A stretch of DNA of 64,000 nucleotides. Origin: Naasia aerilata. Lineage in GTDB: Bacteria; Actinomycetota; Actinomycetes; Actinomycetales; Microbacteriaceae. Below, in pieces: positions 10,487-19,744 of the stretch. The stretch lies in contig NZ_AP027731.1 of NCBI RefSeq assembly GCF_030296595.1, positions 2,294,001 to 2,358,000 of the forward strand, in the 5' to 3' direction. A program made the position numbers and the translations under genes. A model generated the notes under the pieces. It searched no databases, was not told the origin of the DNA, and worked only from the letters and a program-made list of their open reading frames with translations. Within the stretch, counting starts at the first letter, position 1, and every line of letters begins with the position of its first letter.

Positions 10487-11308
10487 TCAGACGGCTAGCG
10501 ACGCGCCGCCTGCGGCCAGCATGGCCACGAGGACCAGTGCGGCGACGAGCACGAGGACGAAGAGGCGGCGAGAGATCCGCCCGCGTAGCACCAGGGCGCA
10601 CCCGGCGACCGCAACGAGGAGCACCAGAACGCAGCCGACGACGGCGAAGGGCCCGCCCGTCCCGACCGCGACCACGACCGCGCCGAGGGCGAGCGCGCCG
10701 AAGGCCGAGATGCCGGCGCCGCGGAGACCGAGCCGATGGGGGAGGCCGCGGACCCCGGTCTTCGAGTCGTCATCGAGGTCCGGCAGGACGTTCGTGAAGT
10801 GCGCCGCGACCCCGAGCAGCGCGCCGGCGAGGAGAGCCCACCAGGTCGCGAACCGCGGCTCGGGAGCGGCCAGCGTGACGACGGCAGGCAGCAGCCCGAA
10901 GCTCACGACGTACGGCAGCACCGACAGGATCGTCGACTTGAGGCCGGCGTTGTACGCCCAGGCGGACGCGACGAAGACGAGGTGAACGAGCCCCGCGGCG
11001 GGTCCGAGGAGGAAGCCGAGAAGGACGGCGACGACGGCCGCGACGACAGCGGCCGCCCGCACGGTGGGGATCCCCACGTCGCCCCGGGCGACGGGCTTGT
11101 CCCGGCGGCCGGACGCACGGTCTCGGTCCGCGTCGATCCAGTCGTTCGACCAGCCGATGGAGAGCTGGTTCGCGGCAAAGGCCAGTGTCACGACGCCCAC
11201 CCGCCACGGCTCCAGGCCGGTGGCGATGGCGAGCGTGAACGCCACGGCGGTGACCGCAGCGGCGGGGACCGGGTGAGAGGAGAGCACCAGCGCGATCGGG
11301 ACCCGCAC
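10487..11308 (-). CDS. UbiA-family prenyltransferase
   Basis: 273 residues with about eight or nine membrane helices. Both Asp-rich prenyl-diphosphate-binding motifs of the UbiA superfamily are present: SNDWIDADRD near residue 55 and NVLPDLDDDSKTG near residue 175. The enzyme should transfer an isoprenoid chain to an acceptor in the membrane. The acceptor (quinone, sugar or other) cannot be read from the context, because neither a quinone nor an arabinan cluster is nearby. The start at 11308 is GTG. It is divergent from the GH3 lipoprotein gene at 11435. Confidence 0.88.
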   Translation of the reverse strand: MRVPIALVLSSHPVPAAAVTAVAFTLAIATGLEPWRVGVVTLAFAANQLSIGWSNDWIDADRDRASGRRDKPVARGDVGIPTVRAAAVVAAVVAVLLGFLLGPAAGLVHLVFVASAWAYNAGLKSTILSVLPYVVSFGLLPAVVTLAAPEPRFATWWALLAGALLGVAAHFTNVLPDLDDDSKTGVRGLPHRLGLRGAGISAFGALALGAVVVAVGTGGPFAVVGCVLVLLVAVAGCALVLRGRISRRLFVLVLVAALVLVAMLAAGGASLAV

Positions 11309-11434
11309 CCGGTCAGACTATCGGCGGCACGGTGGCGCGGGCGCCGCGGACAGTGCACGCCCGGCGGCGGGGCTGCGAGTGTCCGCGCGACTCGCGCGAG
11401 CGCGTGGCTCGGCGGTCCGACGTAACCTGGGGGA

Positions 11435-12612
11435 ATGCGCTCGCGGTGGGGGACCGTCCTGCTCGGGGCGGCCACCGTGGTGGCGGTCCTCGGCGGCTGC
11501 GCGGCTGCGCCCGCGGCGCCGCCCTCGCCCTCGCCTCCGGTCAGCAGCGCGCCCGCTCCGTCGCCGTCACCCAGCGCGTCGCTGTCCCTCGAGGAGGACG
11601 CACAGCAGCGGCTCGAGGCCATGAGCGTGCGGCAGAAGCTCGCGACGATGCTGATGCTCCACTACCCGGGCACCGACGCGGAGGACCTCGCCGGCTTCAT
11701 GCGCACGACCGGCGCGGGGGCTTCATCGTGATGGGCGACAACGTCGCGGGCTCCGCCGCCGACGTGCGCGCCGTGACCGCCGCCCTCACCCTCGACCCCG
11801 CGCTGCCACCGCTGATCGGCATCGACCAGGAGGGCGGCGTCGTGTCGCGGCTCGACGAGGACACCCAGCCGGCGGCCGAGGAGCTGCGCTCCCTGCCGCC
11901 CGAGGCGACGCGCGAGGCCTTCGCCGCCCGCGCCTCCCTCGTGGAGAGCGCGGGCGCCAACCTCAACTTCGGCATCGTGGCCGACGAGACGGCAGACGGC
12001 TCATCCTTCATCGCCGACCGCATCCTCGGCACCAGTCCCGAGGACGCCGCGGCGCGCGTCGAGCAGGCGGTGCAGGGGGAGCGGGGCCACGTCCTGAGCA
12101 CGCTCAAGCACTTCCCCGGGCACGGCCTCACCGAGGCGGACTCGCACTCCTCGCTCCCGTCGAGCGACATCTCGGCGGACGCGTGGCGGACGGGGCCGGC
12201 GGTCCCCTTCGAGCGCGGGATCGCGGCCGGAGCGGAAGCGGTCATGCTCGGACACCTCTGCCTCACGGCGGTGGACTCCGAGCCGGCGAGCCTCTCCCCG
12301 CGGTGGCACGACATCCTCCGCCACGACCTCGGCTTCACGGGCCTCGCGGTGAGCGACGACATGCTCATGCTCCAGCACTCCGGCGTGGACGGGTACGCGG
12401 ACCCGCTGCAGAACGCGGTAAAGGCGATCGACGCGGGCAACGACCTCCTCGTGTACGTGCTCGCCGCGGACCCCGAGGTGTCGGGCGTCGACCCGGTCGA
12501 GCTGCTCGACGGACTCGAGGGAGCGGTGGCCGACGGACGGATCCCGGAGGCCCGGCTCGACGACGCGGTGCTGCGGCTCCTCGAGACCCGCCTCGCTCTG
12601 GCGGCCCGCTGA
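11435..12612 (+). CDS. GH3 beta-N-acetylhexosaminidase-like lipoprotein, frameshifted
   Basis: About 392 residues when a base is restored in the G5 run at 11716-11720. The N-terminus is a lipoprotein signal with lipobox LGGC, followed by a Pro/Ser linker, so the enzyme is anchored outside the membrane. GH3 hallmarks follow: IGIDQEGGVVSRL, KHFPGHG and the nucleophile region AVSDDMLM. These match NagZ-type beta-N-acetylglucosaminidases that trim peptidoglycan or related glycans. The restored joint reads GAGGFIVMGDN, as expected for the second strand of the barrel. The gene stands alone between a divergent prenyltransferase and a converging FUSC gene. Confidence 0.85.
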
Positions 12613-12616
12613 CCTT

Positions 12617-12692
12617 CCGCCGAGCGCGGTGCGAGCCGACGAGCGCGGGGCGGATACGGGGCGCGCTCGTCCGCATAGGGCGCGCTCGGCGG
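12617..12692. repeat. Nested palindrome built from CGAGCGCG units
   Basis: CCGCCGAGCGCG (12617-12628) pairs with CGCGCTCGGCGG (12681-12692). Inside it GACGAGCGCG pairs with CGCGCTCGTC around GGGCGGATACGGGG. The unit is the same as in the cluster at 27813-28023. It lies five bases after the GH3 gene, in the 130-base gap before the converging FUSC gene, so it may serve as a terminator. Confidence 0.75.
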
Positions 12693-12742
12693 CGCGGGGC
12701 GCGCGGCGGCTGCCCGGGACAGCGTCAGCGCCCGAGTCCGCG

Positions 12743-13768
12743 TCAGCGCCCGACGATCTCCTCGCGGACACGGCGCAGGTCCTCCATGAGGGCACCGATG
12801 AGGATCCAGTGCTGGGGCGGAGGCGCCGCCACCACGAGCGGCCGGGTCAGGGCGAGCGGCTCCTCGGCGATGGGCACCGACCCGCCATCGACCTGGACGA
12901 GCAGCCGGAGGTCGTGGGCGGCGCGGCGGAGCTCCTCCGCGATCGACCCGGTGATCGGCTCGTCGGCGAGGGACGGGTCCCAGTGGTCGCGCACGGCCCG
13001 GGCCATCCCGATCACCTGCGTGACGAGGGGCTCCATCCGGTTGAGCAGCCCGACATCGCGCTCCAGCTGATCGCGGTAGTGGGAGCGGCGGGGATTGAGC
13101 GTGAGGCTCTCCCGCCCGCCGCGGATCGCGTCGGTGGCCGTCTGCCGCAGGTCTCGGAGGCTTCGCGCCGACTCGAGCACGGAATCCAGGTCGGCCGCCT
13201 CGTCGGGATCGGTGAGCACCTCCGCGAGCCGATCCAGCTCCTCGGCCACCCGGAGGCCCAGCTGCAGCACGGCCGAGCGGGCGGGCGCCAGCAGCAGCGG
13301 CGGCACGATGAGCACGTTGACCAGGAGGCCCACCGCGGCGCCGATGACCGTCTCGACCACGCGTGCCGCCGCATAGGTCGGGGTCGCGGCGCCGATCGAG
13401 AGCACGAGCATGGCGCTGATCGGGATCTGCACCGACGAGCCGGGGGTCAGGCGCAGGCCCCAGGCGACGAACAGCGACGCCACGATGGCGAGGAGGACGA
13501 GCCAGCTCTGGTCACCGAACAGGAGGGCCGCGCCGAGGGCGACGAGCACCCCGACGAGGACCCCGAGGCTGCGCTCGATCGCCTTGCCGAACGACTGGTT
13601 GACGCTCGGCTGGACGACGAGCAGCGCGGCGACGGCCGCGAAGACCGGCACCTGCTCGGGGAACACGGCGAGGGCCACGAACCAGGCGGCCACCGATGCG
13701 ATCGCCGTCTTGACGACCTGGAGGAGCGGCAGGCGTGAGTTCGCCCGCACCACCTCCGCCAACCGCAC
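12743..13768 (-). CDS. FUSC-family membrane protein
   Basis: 341 residues. Residues about 15-165 hold six closely packed membrane segments with the pattern AALLVVQPSVNQSFGKAIERSLGVLVG, typical of the fusaric-acid-resistance-like (FUSC/aromatic acid exporter) family. A cytoplasmic helical half without membrane segments follows and ends in RRVREEIVGR. Length is about half that of duplicated FUSC exporters, which fits single-unit actinobacterial members. The GTG start at 13768 is followed at once by the basic N-terminus. It lies downstream of the winged-helix gene, with 47 bases between. Confidence 0.82.
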   Translation of the reverse strand: MRLAEVVRANSRLPLLQVVKTAIASVAAWFVALAVFPEQVPVFAAVAALLVVQPSVNQSFGKAIERSLGVLVGVLVALGAALLFGDQSWLVLLAIVASLFVAWGLRLTPGSSVQIPISAMLVLSIGAATPTYAAARVVETVIGAAVGLLVNVLIVPPLLLAPARSAVLQLGLRVAEELDRLAEVLTDPDEAADLDSVLESARSLRDLRQTATDAIRGGRESLTLNPRRSHYRDQLERDVGLLNRMEPLVTQVIGMARAVRDHWDPSLADEPITGSIAEELRRAAHDLRLLVQVDGGSVPIAEEPLALTRPLVVAAPPPQHWILIGALMEDLRRVREEIVGR

Positions 13769-13815
13769 GGCCCCCAGCGTAGGCGGGCCGCCCCGCTCGC
13801 GCCGGGGCTTGCGGC

Positions 13816-14903
13816 TCAGCGCGTCGCTGCGAAGCGCAGGTGCTCGGCCGCCGCGGTCTCCAGTTCGGCACTGCGCTCCTGAGGCAGGCCGTCGAACGCG
13901 TCCACCGCCACGCTCTTCTCGCGCGCGCCGTCGACGCGCCAGGTCGCGAGGACGCGGCCGCCGACGGACAGGATCGGGCGGAAGAGGCCGTTCGCGCCCG
14001 GCGCCACCCGATCCCAGTACGCCGGATCGAGGTTCGCCGACCGGTCGGTGTACCCGAGCAGGAGTTCATCGAAGGGCGGCAGGAGGCGAACGACGTCCGC
14101 TGCAGCCAGGGCCGTCGGCGCGTTCGCGGCGGGGGAGTCGGGCGCGAGCCACATCGGCCCCAGCTCGGTGGCGATCTCGCGCACCGCCCCGCCGGCGTTC
14201 CGGAGCGTCGCGGTCGCCTCGGTCTTGGTGATGCCCGCCCACCAGGCAAGGTCGGCGGGGGTGATCGGCCCGTGCGAGCGCGTGTACCGGACCGCGAGCT
14301 GGTTCAGGGCCGAGAGTCGGTCCGGCGCACTCCCGGGCGCCCACTCGTCGAGCAGGACGATGGCCTGCTGCTTCCCGTCCATCGGGCCGAGGCAGGTGAC
14401 GCCGAGCAGCGAGAGGTAGAGCAGAAGGTGCGCGGCCCGCTGACCGGTCGTGTCGAGCCCGCGCAGGGTGAGCTCGGCCATCAGCTCCGGGCGGCGAAGC
14501 GCACGGCCGCCGCCGAGGAGCTCGACGGTCAGGTCCTCGCCCCGCCGGAGGTCCTCCTCGGTCAGCCCCAGCTGCGCTCGGCGGCCCCGGGTGCCCGCGA
14601 TCGTCCGCTCGGCGGACACCGTCAGCAGCATCCGGAGATCATCGGGGGTGGTGAGGTGCAGGGTGCCGCGCATCGGCCAGGAGCGGACGATGGCGCCGGT
14701 GGCGAGCGCCGCCTCCAGATCGGCCCGCGTCTCACCGGCCCGATCGCGCAGCGCGATCGCCCAGAGAGAGCCCGCGAAGTCCTGCGCCTGGGTGGCCAGC
14801 ATCCAGCGGACGGTGTCGAGGGGCTCCGGGCGGGCCCATCGACGAGCAGCTGGTTCGCGGCCCGCAGCCGAGCGACTTCGAGCGCGGGCAGGGCGGCCGA
14901 CAT
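13816..14903 (-). CDS. Winged-helix DNA-binding domain protein (YcaQ/HTH_42 type), frameshifted
   Basis: About 362 residues if one base is restored at the GGGCCC run (14832-14837); without it the first 27 residues (MSAALPALEVARLRAANQLL and on) are cut from the rest. Downstream motifs MLATQAQDFAGSLWAI, SWPMRGTLHLTTPDDL and LPPFDELLLGYTDRS match the winged-helix family that includes E. coli YcaQ, a glycosylase acting on interstrand crosslinks. No catalytic claim is made for this member. The start ATG at 14903 matches the family N-terminus. Confidence 0.82.
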
Positions 14904-14964
14904 GTCCGCAGTCTAGGGACAGCCGCCGACGCCGCACGTTCCGCGGCGCGCGCTCCCGGAGACA

Positions 14965-15011
14965 CAGAACCGCCGGCCTGCTTCGGGGGCAGCGGGCCGG
15001 CGGTGTCCTGA
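14965..15011 (-). terminator. Hairpin terminator after the small secreted-protein gene
   Basis: ACCGCCGGCC (14970-14979) and GGGCCGGCGGT (14994-15004) pair around a loop TGCTTCGGGGGCAGC. It lies about 45 bases past the stop of the 63-residue gene and supports that gene being real. Confidence 0.6.
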
Positions 15012-15048
15012 TGTCGATCGGTTGGGTGGGCCGATCAGCCGAGCTGGG

Positions 15049-15240
15049 TCACTCGGCGGGTGCCTCGTCCAGGGCCAGGGTCGGCAGCTGGTAGCCGGCG
15101 AGGTCCGAGGTGGAGGAGGCGGTGTCCGCACCGGCCGGAAGTACCGGGGCGGACGCGATGCTGATGCCCGCGGCGGAGAGCGCGACGAGCGCGGCAGTCG
15201 CCAGCAGAGCCGTGCGGGGGAAGCGCAGCGTGTTCAGCAT
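15049..15240 (-). CDS. Small secreted protein, unknown function
   Basis: 63 residues. MLNTLRFPRTALLATAALVAL is a plausible signal peptide with a basic stretch then a hydrophobic core, and cleavage is likely after an Ala near residue 30. The mature part is a short acidic tail ending in TLALDEAPAE. The ATG at 15240 has GAAGGAA eight bases upstream, whereas the ATG 18 bases further 5' has no such site. Its own hairpin terminator follows. Nothing in the sequence gives a function; the mature peptide is too short for an enzyme. Confidence 0.55.
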   Translation of the reverse strand: MLNTLRFPRTALLATAALVALSAAGISIASAPVLPAGADTASSTSDLAGYQLPTLALDEAPAE

Positions 15241-15344
15241 CGGGGTGTTCCTTCTCATGGGGGCGAGCTCTGTCTGCGTTTGTCCTCACTATGGAGGACT
15301 CCCGCAGGAACGAAGTTACGCCTGCTGTACCCCTCCGCACGCTC

Positions 15345-15356
15345 CCCACTAGTGGG
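15345..15356. promoter_or_regulatory. 12-base perfect palindrome upstream of the dehydrogenase gene
   Basis: CCCACTAGTGGG lies 57 bases before the GTG at 15414, in the gap between divergent genes. It could be an operator half-site pair for a dimeric regulator. No promoter hexamers stand out next to it. Confidence 0.35.
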
Positions 15357-15413
15357 TACACCGATCTGTCTGTCCTCACGGGTGCCGACGTGAGCGCGAG
15401 TAGGGTCGAACGG

Positions 15414-16813
15414 GTGACTCGCATCGGCACCCTCGTCCTCTTCGGCGCCAGCGGCGACCTCGCCGCCCGCCTCCTCCTGCCGGGCCTCGGCAGCCTCCTC
15501 GCCTCGCCGAAGGAGGAGGACGGGCGCCTCGTGGAGGGGCTCACCCTTCTCGGCTCGGGCCGGCACGAGCGCGACGAGGAGGAGTGGCGCGACCAGGTGC
15601 GCTCGGCTCTGGCCGAGGGCGGAGCGGAGAAGGACCAGGCTGACGCGGTCGCCTCCTCCGCGCGGTGGATCGCTGCCGATCCCACGGAGGCCGACGACCT
15701 CGGCCGGATCCTGGACGCGGTGGACGGGACGCCCGTGCTGTACTTCGCCCTGCCGCCGGGGGTGGTCGAGAAGGCAGTGGACGCGCTCCGCAGCGTCGAC
15801 CTCCCCGACGGCACCATCCTCGCCCTCGAGAAGCCGTTCGGCTCCGACGAGGAGGGCGCCGCGGCCTTGAACCGGAAGCTCGAGCGCCTCGTGCCCGAGC
15901 GCCAGGTGCACCGCATCGACCACTTCCTCGGCCAGCCGACCGTCCTCAACCTCCTCGGCCTCCGCTTCGCCAACCGCATGCTCGAGCCGGTGTGGAACCG
16001 GGAGAACATCGAGCGGGTCGAGATCACCTACGACGAGAAGCTGGGCCTCGAAGGCCGCGCCGCCTACTACGACGAGGCGGGCGCGCTCGTCGACATGCTG
16101 CAGTCGCACCTGCTCCAGGTGCTGTCCGTCGTCGCCATGGAGCCGCCCGCCGCGGTCGACGAGGTGGGGTTCCGCACCGGCATCATGCAGGTGCTCGAGG
16201 CCACCTCGGTCTGGTCGGGGGACCCCGTGCTCCCGGGCACCGAGGGCTCGAGCCGCCGCGCGCGGTACACGGCGGGCGAGGTCGACGGCGAGAAGCTGCC
16301 CGCCTACGCCGAGGAGGAGGGGTGGACCCGGAGCGGGGCACCGAGACGCTCGCCGAGCTGGTCGTCGGGGTCGACAACCGGCGCTGGAGCGGCGTCCCCT
16401 TCGTCCTCCGGTCGGGCAAGGCGATCGGGGATCCGCTGCGCGCCATCGACATCCACTTCTCCGCGGTGCCGTTCGTGCCGCGCGGGCTGATGGGCTCGGC
16501 GCCCGGCAACCGCCTGCGCATCGGCATCCATCCCGAGACGGTCCAGCTGCAGCTCGTGATGAACGGGGAGCAGGAGCCCTTCCTGCTCGGGCAGGGCGAG
16601 CTCGCGACCGAGATCGAGCCGCGCATGCTCACCGAGTACGGCGAGGTGCTGCGCGGAGTGCTCGGTGGCGATCCGACCCTCTCGGTGCGCGGCGACGTGG
16701 CCGAGCGCTGCTGGCACATCGTGCAGCCCGTGCTGGACGCCTGGCAGGCGGGCGAGGTGCCGCGGGACGAGTACGCGGCGGGCTCCGCCGGTCCCGACAG
16801 CTGGCGGCAGTAG
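15414..16813 (+). CDS. Glucose-6-phosphate dehydrogenase-like oxidoreductase, frameshifted
   Basis: About 466 residues when a base is restored in the GGGG run at 16319-16322. The nucleotide-binding start LFGASGDLAARLLLP, the core RIDHFLGQPTVLNLLGLRFAN, the active-site-like DMLQSHLLQ and the C-terminal PFVLRSGKAI show the G6PDH fold. Two signature lysines are missing: the canonical GASGDLAxRKL reads GASGDLAARLL, and DHYLGK reads DHFLGQ. The catalytic His region is kept. This is therefore probably a paralogue with altered substrate rather than the main Zwf, and no tkt/tal/opcA neighbours are present. The GTG at 15414 matches the family N-terminus (MTRIGTLVLFG). Confidence 0.8.
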
Positions 16814-16823
16814 CACTGCGTCT

Positions 16824-16909
16824 CTGCGCGGATCAGGAAACGCCCTCTGCGAGACGGCGTGTCGTCCTGAACGGTGAGCGAAATCGGGCGACTCTCCTGA
16901 TCCGAGCAG
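16824..16909. repeat. Long-loop inverted repeat between converging genes
   Basis: CTGCGCGGATCAGGA (16824-16838) faces TCCTGATCCGAGCAG (16895-16909) across about 56 bases. The arms pair over about 13 bases with one bulge. The architecture is like the element at 38921-39010. Confidence 0.6.
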
Positions 16910-16933
16910 ATACCGGAGCCGGATGCGCAGGGG

Positions 16934-17988
16934 CTAGAGCAGCCCGATGCGCTTGAGCTCGGTCGCGAGGCCCGCGCCGTCCGGAGCCGACACCCACGGC
17001 ACCGAGGTCTTCTCCGCGTACCCCTCGGCCTTCGTGCGGCCACCGGCGAGGACAGCCTCACCGGCGGAGAGCTGGCGGATGGCGACCGCGGCGACCCGAT
17101 CCGGGTGCTCGAGGGCGAACTCGCCGTAGATCTCCTCGTCGTGCTGGCCGTCGTCGCCGATCAGCAGCCACTTCACGTCGGGCAGCTCCTCGGCCAGCCG
17201 CTTGAGCGAGTCCACCTTGTGCTGCCGGCCGCTGCGGAAGATGCGGTCGTGCGTCGGCCCCCAGTCGGTGAGCAGCAGCGGCCCCGCGGGGTAGAGGTTG
17301 CGGCTCAGGAACCGGGTGAGGGTGGGCGCGACGTTCCACGCGCCGGTCGACAGGTAGATGACGGGCGCGCCGGGATGCTCGAGCGCGAGGCGGTCGTAGA
17401 GCACCGACATCCCGGGGGTCGCCGTGCGGGCGTGCTCGTCGAGCACGAACGTGTTCCAGGCGGCGAGGAAGGGCCGGGGAGCGCGGTCACCATGATCGTG
17501 TCGTCGATGTCGGAGATGATCCCGAAGCCCGACGCCGGGTCGTGCACGTACACCTTCGCCTCAACGGGGACCGACGTGTCGCGGTCGTGCTCGTGCGGGC
17601 GCATGGTCACGGTGTGCCAGCCGGGCTCGAGCGTCGACTCCACCCGAGCGTCGATGACGCCGCCGCGGTCGGCGTGCACGGTGTGCTCCTGGCCGCCGAC
17701 GCTCACGATCACGTCGATGTCGTTGACCGCGACGGTCGTGAAGCTGCGCCAGCCGCGCACGGTGGGCCGGCGGGACGCCGTCTCACGGGTGAGAAGGACC
17801 CGCCCGAGGACTCGGACCCAGCCGGGCGCGCCGTAGCCGGTGTAGGGGATGACCGTCGGCTGCAGGCCGCGACGTCGGGCCCACTGCTCGCGGAACTCCT
17901 GGATGCCGTCCTCGATGCGGGCGGCTCGACCCAACACGAGCGCGCCGGCGCCGGCGGCCTCGCTGCGCTGCTTCCGCACTGACGGCAC
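16934..17988 (-). CDS. App1-type phosphatase domain protein (DUF2183), frameshifted
   Basis: About 351 residues when a base is restored in the GGGG run at 17476-17479. The key motif GIISDIDDTIMVTALP (residues about 150-165) carries the Asp pair of the haloacid-dehalogenase-like App1 phosphatidate phosphatase domain, and YLSTGAWN and LIGDDGQHDEEIY are the downstream motifs. The N-terminal 140 residues form a beta-rich domain. In yeast App1 hydrolyses phosphatidic acid; the role of bacterial members is not established. The GTG start at 17988 is followed by a basic, Ala-rich helix. It is divergent from the TetR gene at 18095. Confidence 0.85.
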
Positions 17989-18094
17989 CCCGCCAGCCTA
18001 ACCGCCGAAGGGTACCGAGCGGTCCCGGCGCAACCCCGGACCGGGACGAGAACCCGCGGACTACAGTTCGGAACAGGGCGAGGACGGAGGACGC

Positions 18095-18733
18095 ATGAGC
18101 ATCGACGGCTACGGCACGGACGTGCTCCTCCGGAACGAGCCGGTGCAGGCGCGCAGCGCCGCTCGCCTCTCCTCACTCCTCGATGCCGCGGCCGAGGTCG
18201 TCGAGGAAGTCGGCTACGAGCGGCTCACGACCGCCATGGTCGCCGAGCGCGCCGGCGCGTCGATCGGCACGGTGTACCGCTACTTCCCCGACCGGATCGC
18301 CGTCCTCGAGGGGCTCAGCGCACGGGCGTTCCGCCGCTTCCTGGACCGGATCAGCGACCTGTACCGGGAGAGCCGGCTGGAGACGGTGCAGGAGCGGGTC
18401 TCCGCCGCGATCGACGTCTACGTCGACCTGTACCGCACCGAGCGCGGGTTCCGGGTCGTGCGCTTCGGCGACGTCGTCGACATCCGGCTCCTGGACGGCC
18501 GCCGGTCGAACAACGCCGTCCTCGCGGAACGGCTCGCCGGGATCGCGGGCGAGCGTGGCTCGCAGCACGACCCCGAGGACCTGGTCTTCCGGCTCCAGGT
18601 GGTCATCTCGCTCACCGAGGCGCTCGTGCACCGGGCGTTCGCGACCGCCCCGGAGGGGGACCAGGCGTTCCTCGAAGAGGCCAAGGCCGTGGCGACCGAG
18701 TACGTGCACCGCCATCTCGATCCTCCGGATTGA
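18095..18733 (+). CDS. TetR-family transcriptional regulator
   Basis: 212 residues. The N-terminal helix-turn-helix reads LLDAAAEVVEEVGYERLTTA, then MVAERAGASIGTVYRYFPDR, the TetR recognition-helix pattern. The ligand-binding C-terminal half has no recognisable motif, and relatives carry a similar effector domain. ATG at 18095 has GGAGGA just upstream. It lies 114 bases ahead of the osmoprotectant ABC operon on the same strand, so it could control that operon and itself; possible operators lie in the gap. Confidence 0.88.
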   Translation: MSIDGYGTDVLLRNEPVQARSAARLSSLLDAAAEVVEEVGYERLTTAMVAERAGASIGTVYRYFPDRIAVLEGLSARAFRRFLDRISDLYRESRLETVQERVSAAIDVYVDLYRTERGFRVVRFGDVVDIRLLDGRRSNNAVLAERLAGIAGERGSQHDPEDLVFRLQVVISLTEALVHRAFATAPEGDQAFLEEAKAVATEYVHRHLDPPD

Positions 18734-18765
18734 GCGTCTCTCGGGAATAGGATCGACCGCCTCCG

Positions 18766-18819
18766 GGATTGTTCCCAGCAATCCGCTCCTGCGGTCCGTC
18801 GCGAACTCAGCTCGGACCG
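18766..18819. promoter_or_regulatory. Candidate operators upstream of the osmoprotectant operon
   Basis: Two inverted repeats lie between the TetR stop and the ABC ATPase start: GGATTG-N7-CAATCC (18766-18784) and CGGTCCG-N14-CGGACCG (18792-18819). The first has the compact spacing expected of a TetR dimer site. Binding is inference only. Confidence 0.4.
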
Positions 18820-18847
18820 GCTGACGTCCGAGGGAAGAGGTCACGGC

Positions 18848-19744
18848 ATGTCGATCGAATTCCGCGGTGTGGGCAAGACGTTCCCGGACGGCACGACCGC
18901 CGTCGGCGAGTTCAGTCTGACCATCCCCTCGCGGACCACGACCGTGCTCGTGGGGTCATCGGGCTGCGGCAAGACGACCCTGCTCCGGATGGTCAACCGC
19001 ATGGTCGATCCCACGGCGGGCTCGATCCTCATCGACGACGAGGACATCTCGCGCACCGACCCCGTCGCTCTGCGCCGCCGCATCGGCTACGTCCTGCAGA
19101 ACTCGGGGCTCCTGCCGCACCGCCGGGTCGCCGACAACATCGCGACGGTCCCGCGGCTGAACGGGGTGGCCAAGGCGCCGGCCCGGGAGCGTGCCCTCGA
19201 ACTCATGGACACCGTCGGGCTCGACCGATCCCTCGCCGATCGCTACCCGAGCCAGCTGTCCGGCGGCCAGCAGCAGCGCGTGGGCGTGGCCAGGGCGCTC
19301 GCCGCCGACCCGAACATCCTCCTCATGGATGAGCCGTTCGGCGCCGTCGACCCGATCGTGCGCGCGGAGCTGCAGCGTGAGCTCATCCGGCTTCGGCGCG
19401 AGCTCGACAAGACGGTCCTGTTCGTGACGCACGACATCGACGAGGCCTTCCTGCTCGGCGACCAGGTCGTGCTGCTCGAGCGTGGCGGGAAGATCGCCCA
19501 GGTCGGCACGCCCGCGGAGTTCCTCGCCAACCCCGCGAGTGACTTCGTCGCCGAGTTCGTCGGTGCCGATCGCGGCCGGCGCGCTCTCCGCGTCGAGGAG
19601 CTCGACGGCGTCCAGGTGGTCGTCGACGAGGACGGCCGTCCCGCCGGCGTGCTGCGTGGATCCTCCGCAGCCGGTTCCTTCGAGGCAAAGGCCGGTGCCC
19701 GCACGGCACCGGGTGCTCCGGCGCAGGGTGAACGCGCGTCGTGA
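18848..19744 (+). CDS. Osmoprotectant ABC transporter, ATP-binding protein (OpuCA/ProV type)
   Basis: 298 residues. Walker A GSSGCGKTTLL, signature LSGGQQQRVGVARAL, Walker B ILLMDEPFGAVDP and the switch TVLFVTHDIDEAFLL are all intact. The Q-loop region carries LQNSGLLPHRRVADNI, typical of quaternary-ammonium transporters (glycine betaine, carnitine, choline). The C-terminal regulatory region is short and has no CBS pair, unlike OpuCA, so ionic-strength sensing through CBS is not expected. It overlaps the first permease by four bases (GTGA), the first step of a coupled four-gene operon. Confidence 0.92.
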   Translation: MSIEFRGVGKTFPDGTTAVGEFSLTIPSRTTTVLVGSSGCGKTTLLRMVNRMVDPTAGSILIDDEDISRTDPVALRRRIGYVLQNSGLLPHRRVADNIATVPRLNGVAKAPARERALELMDTVGLDRSLADRYPSQLSGGQQQRVGVARALAADPNILLMDEPFGAVDPIVRAELQRELIRLRRELDKTVLFVTHDIDEAFLLGDQVVLLERGGKIAQVGTPAEFLANPASDFVAEFVGADRGRRALRVEELDGVQVVVDEDGRPAGVLRGSSAAGSFEAKAGARTAPGAPAQGERAS

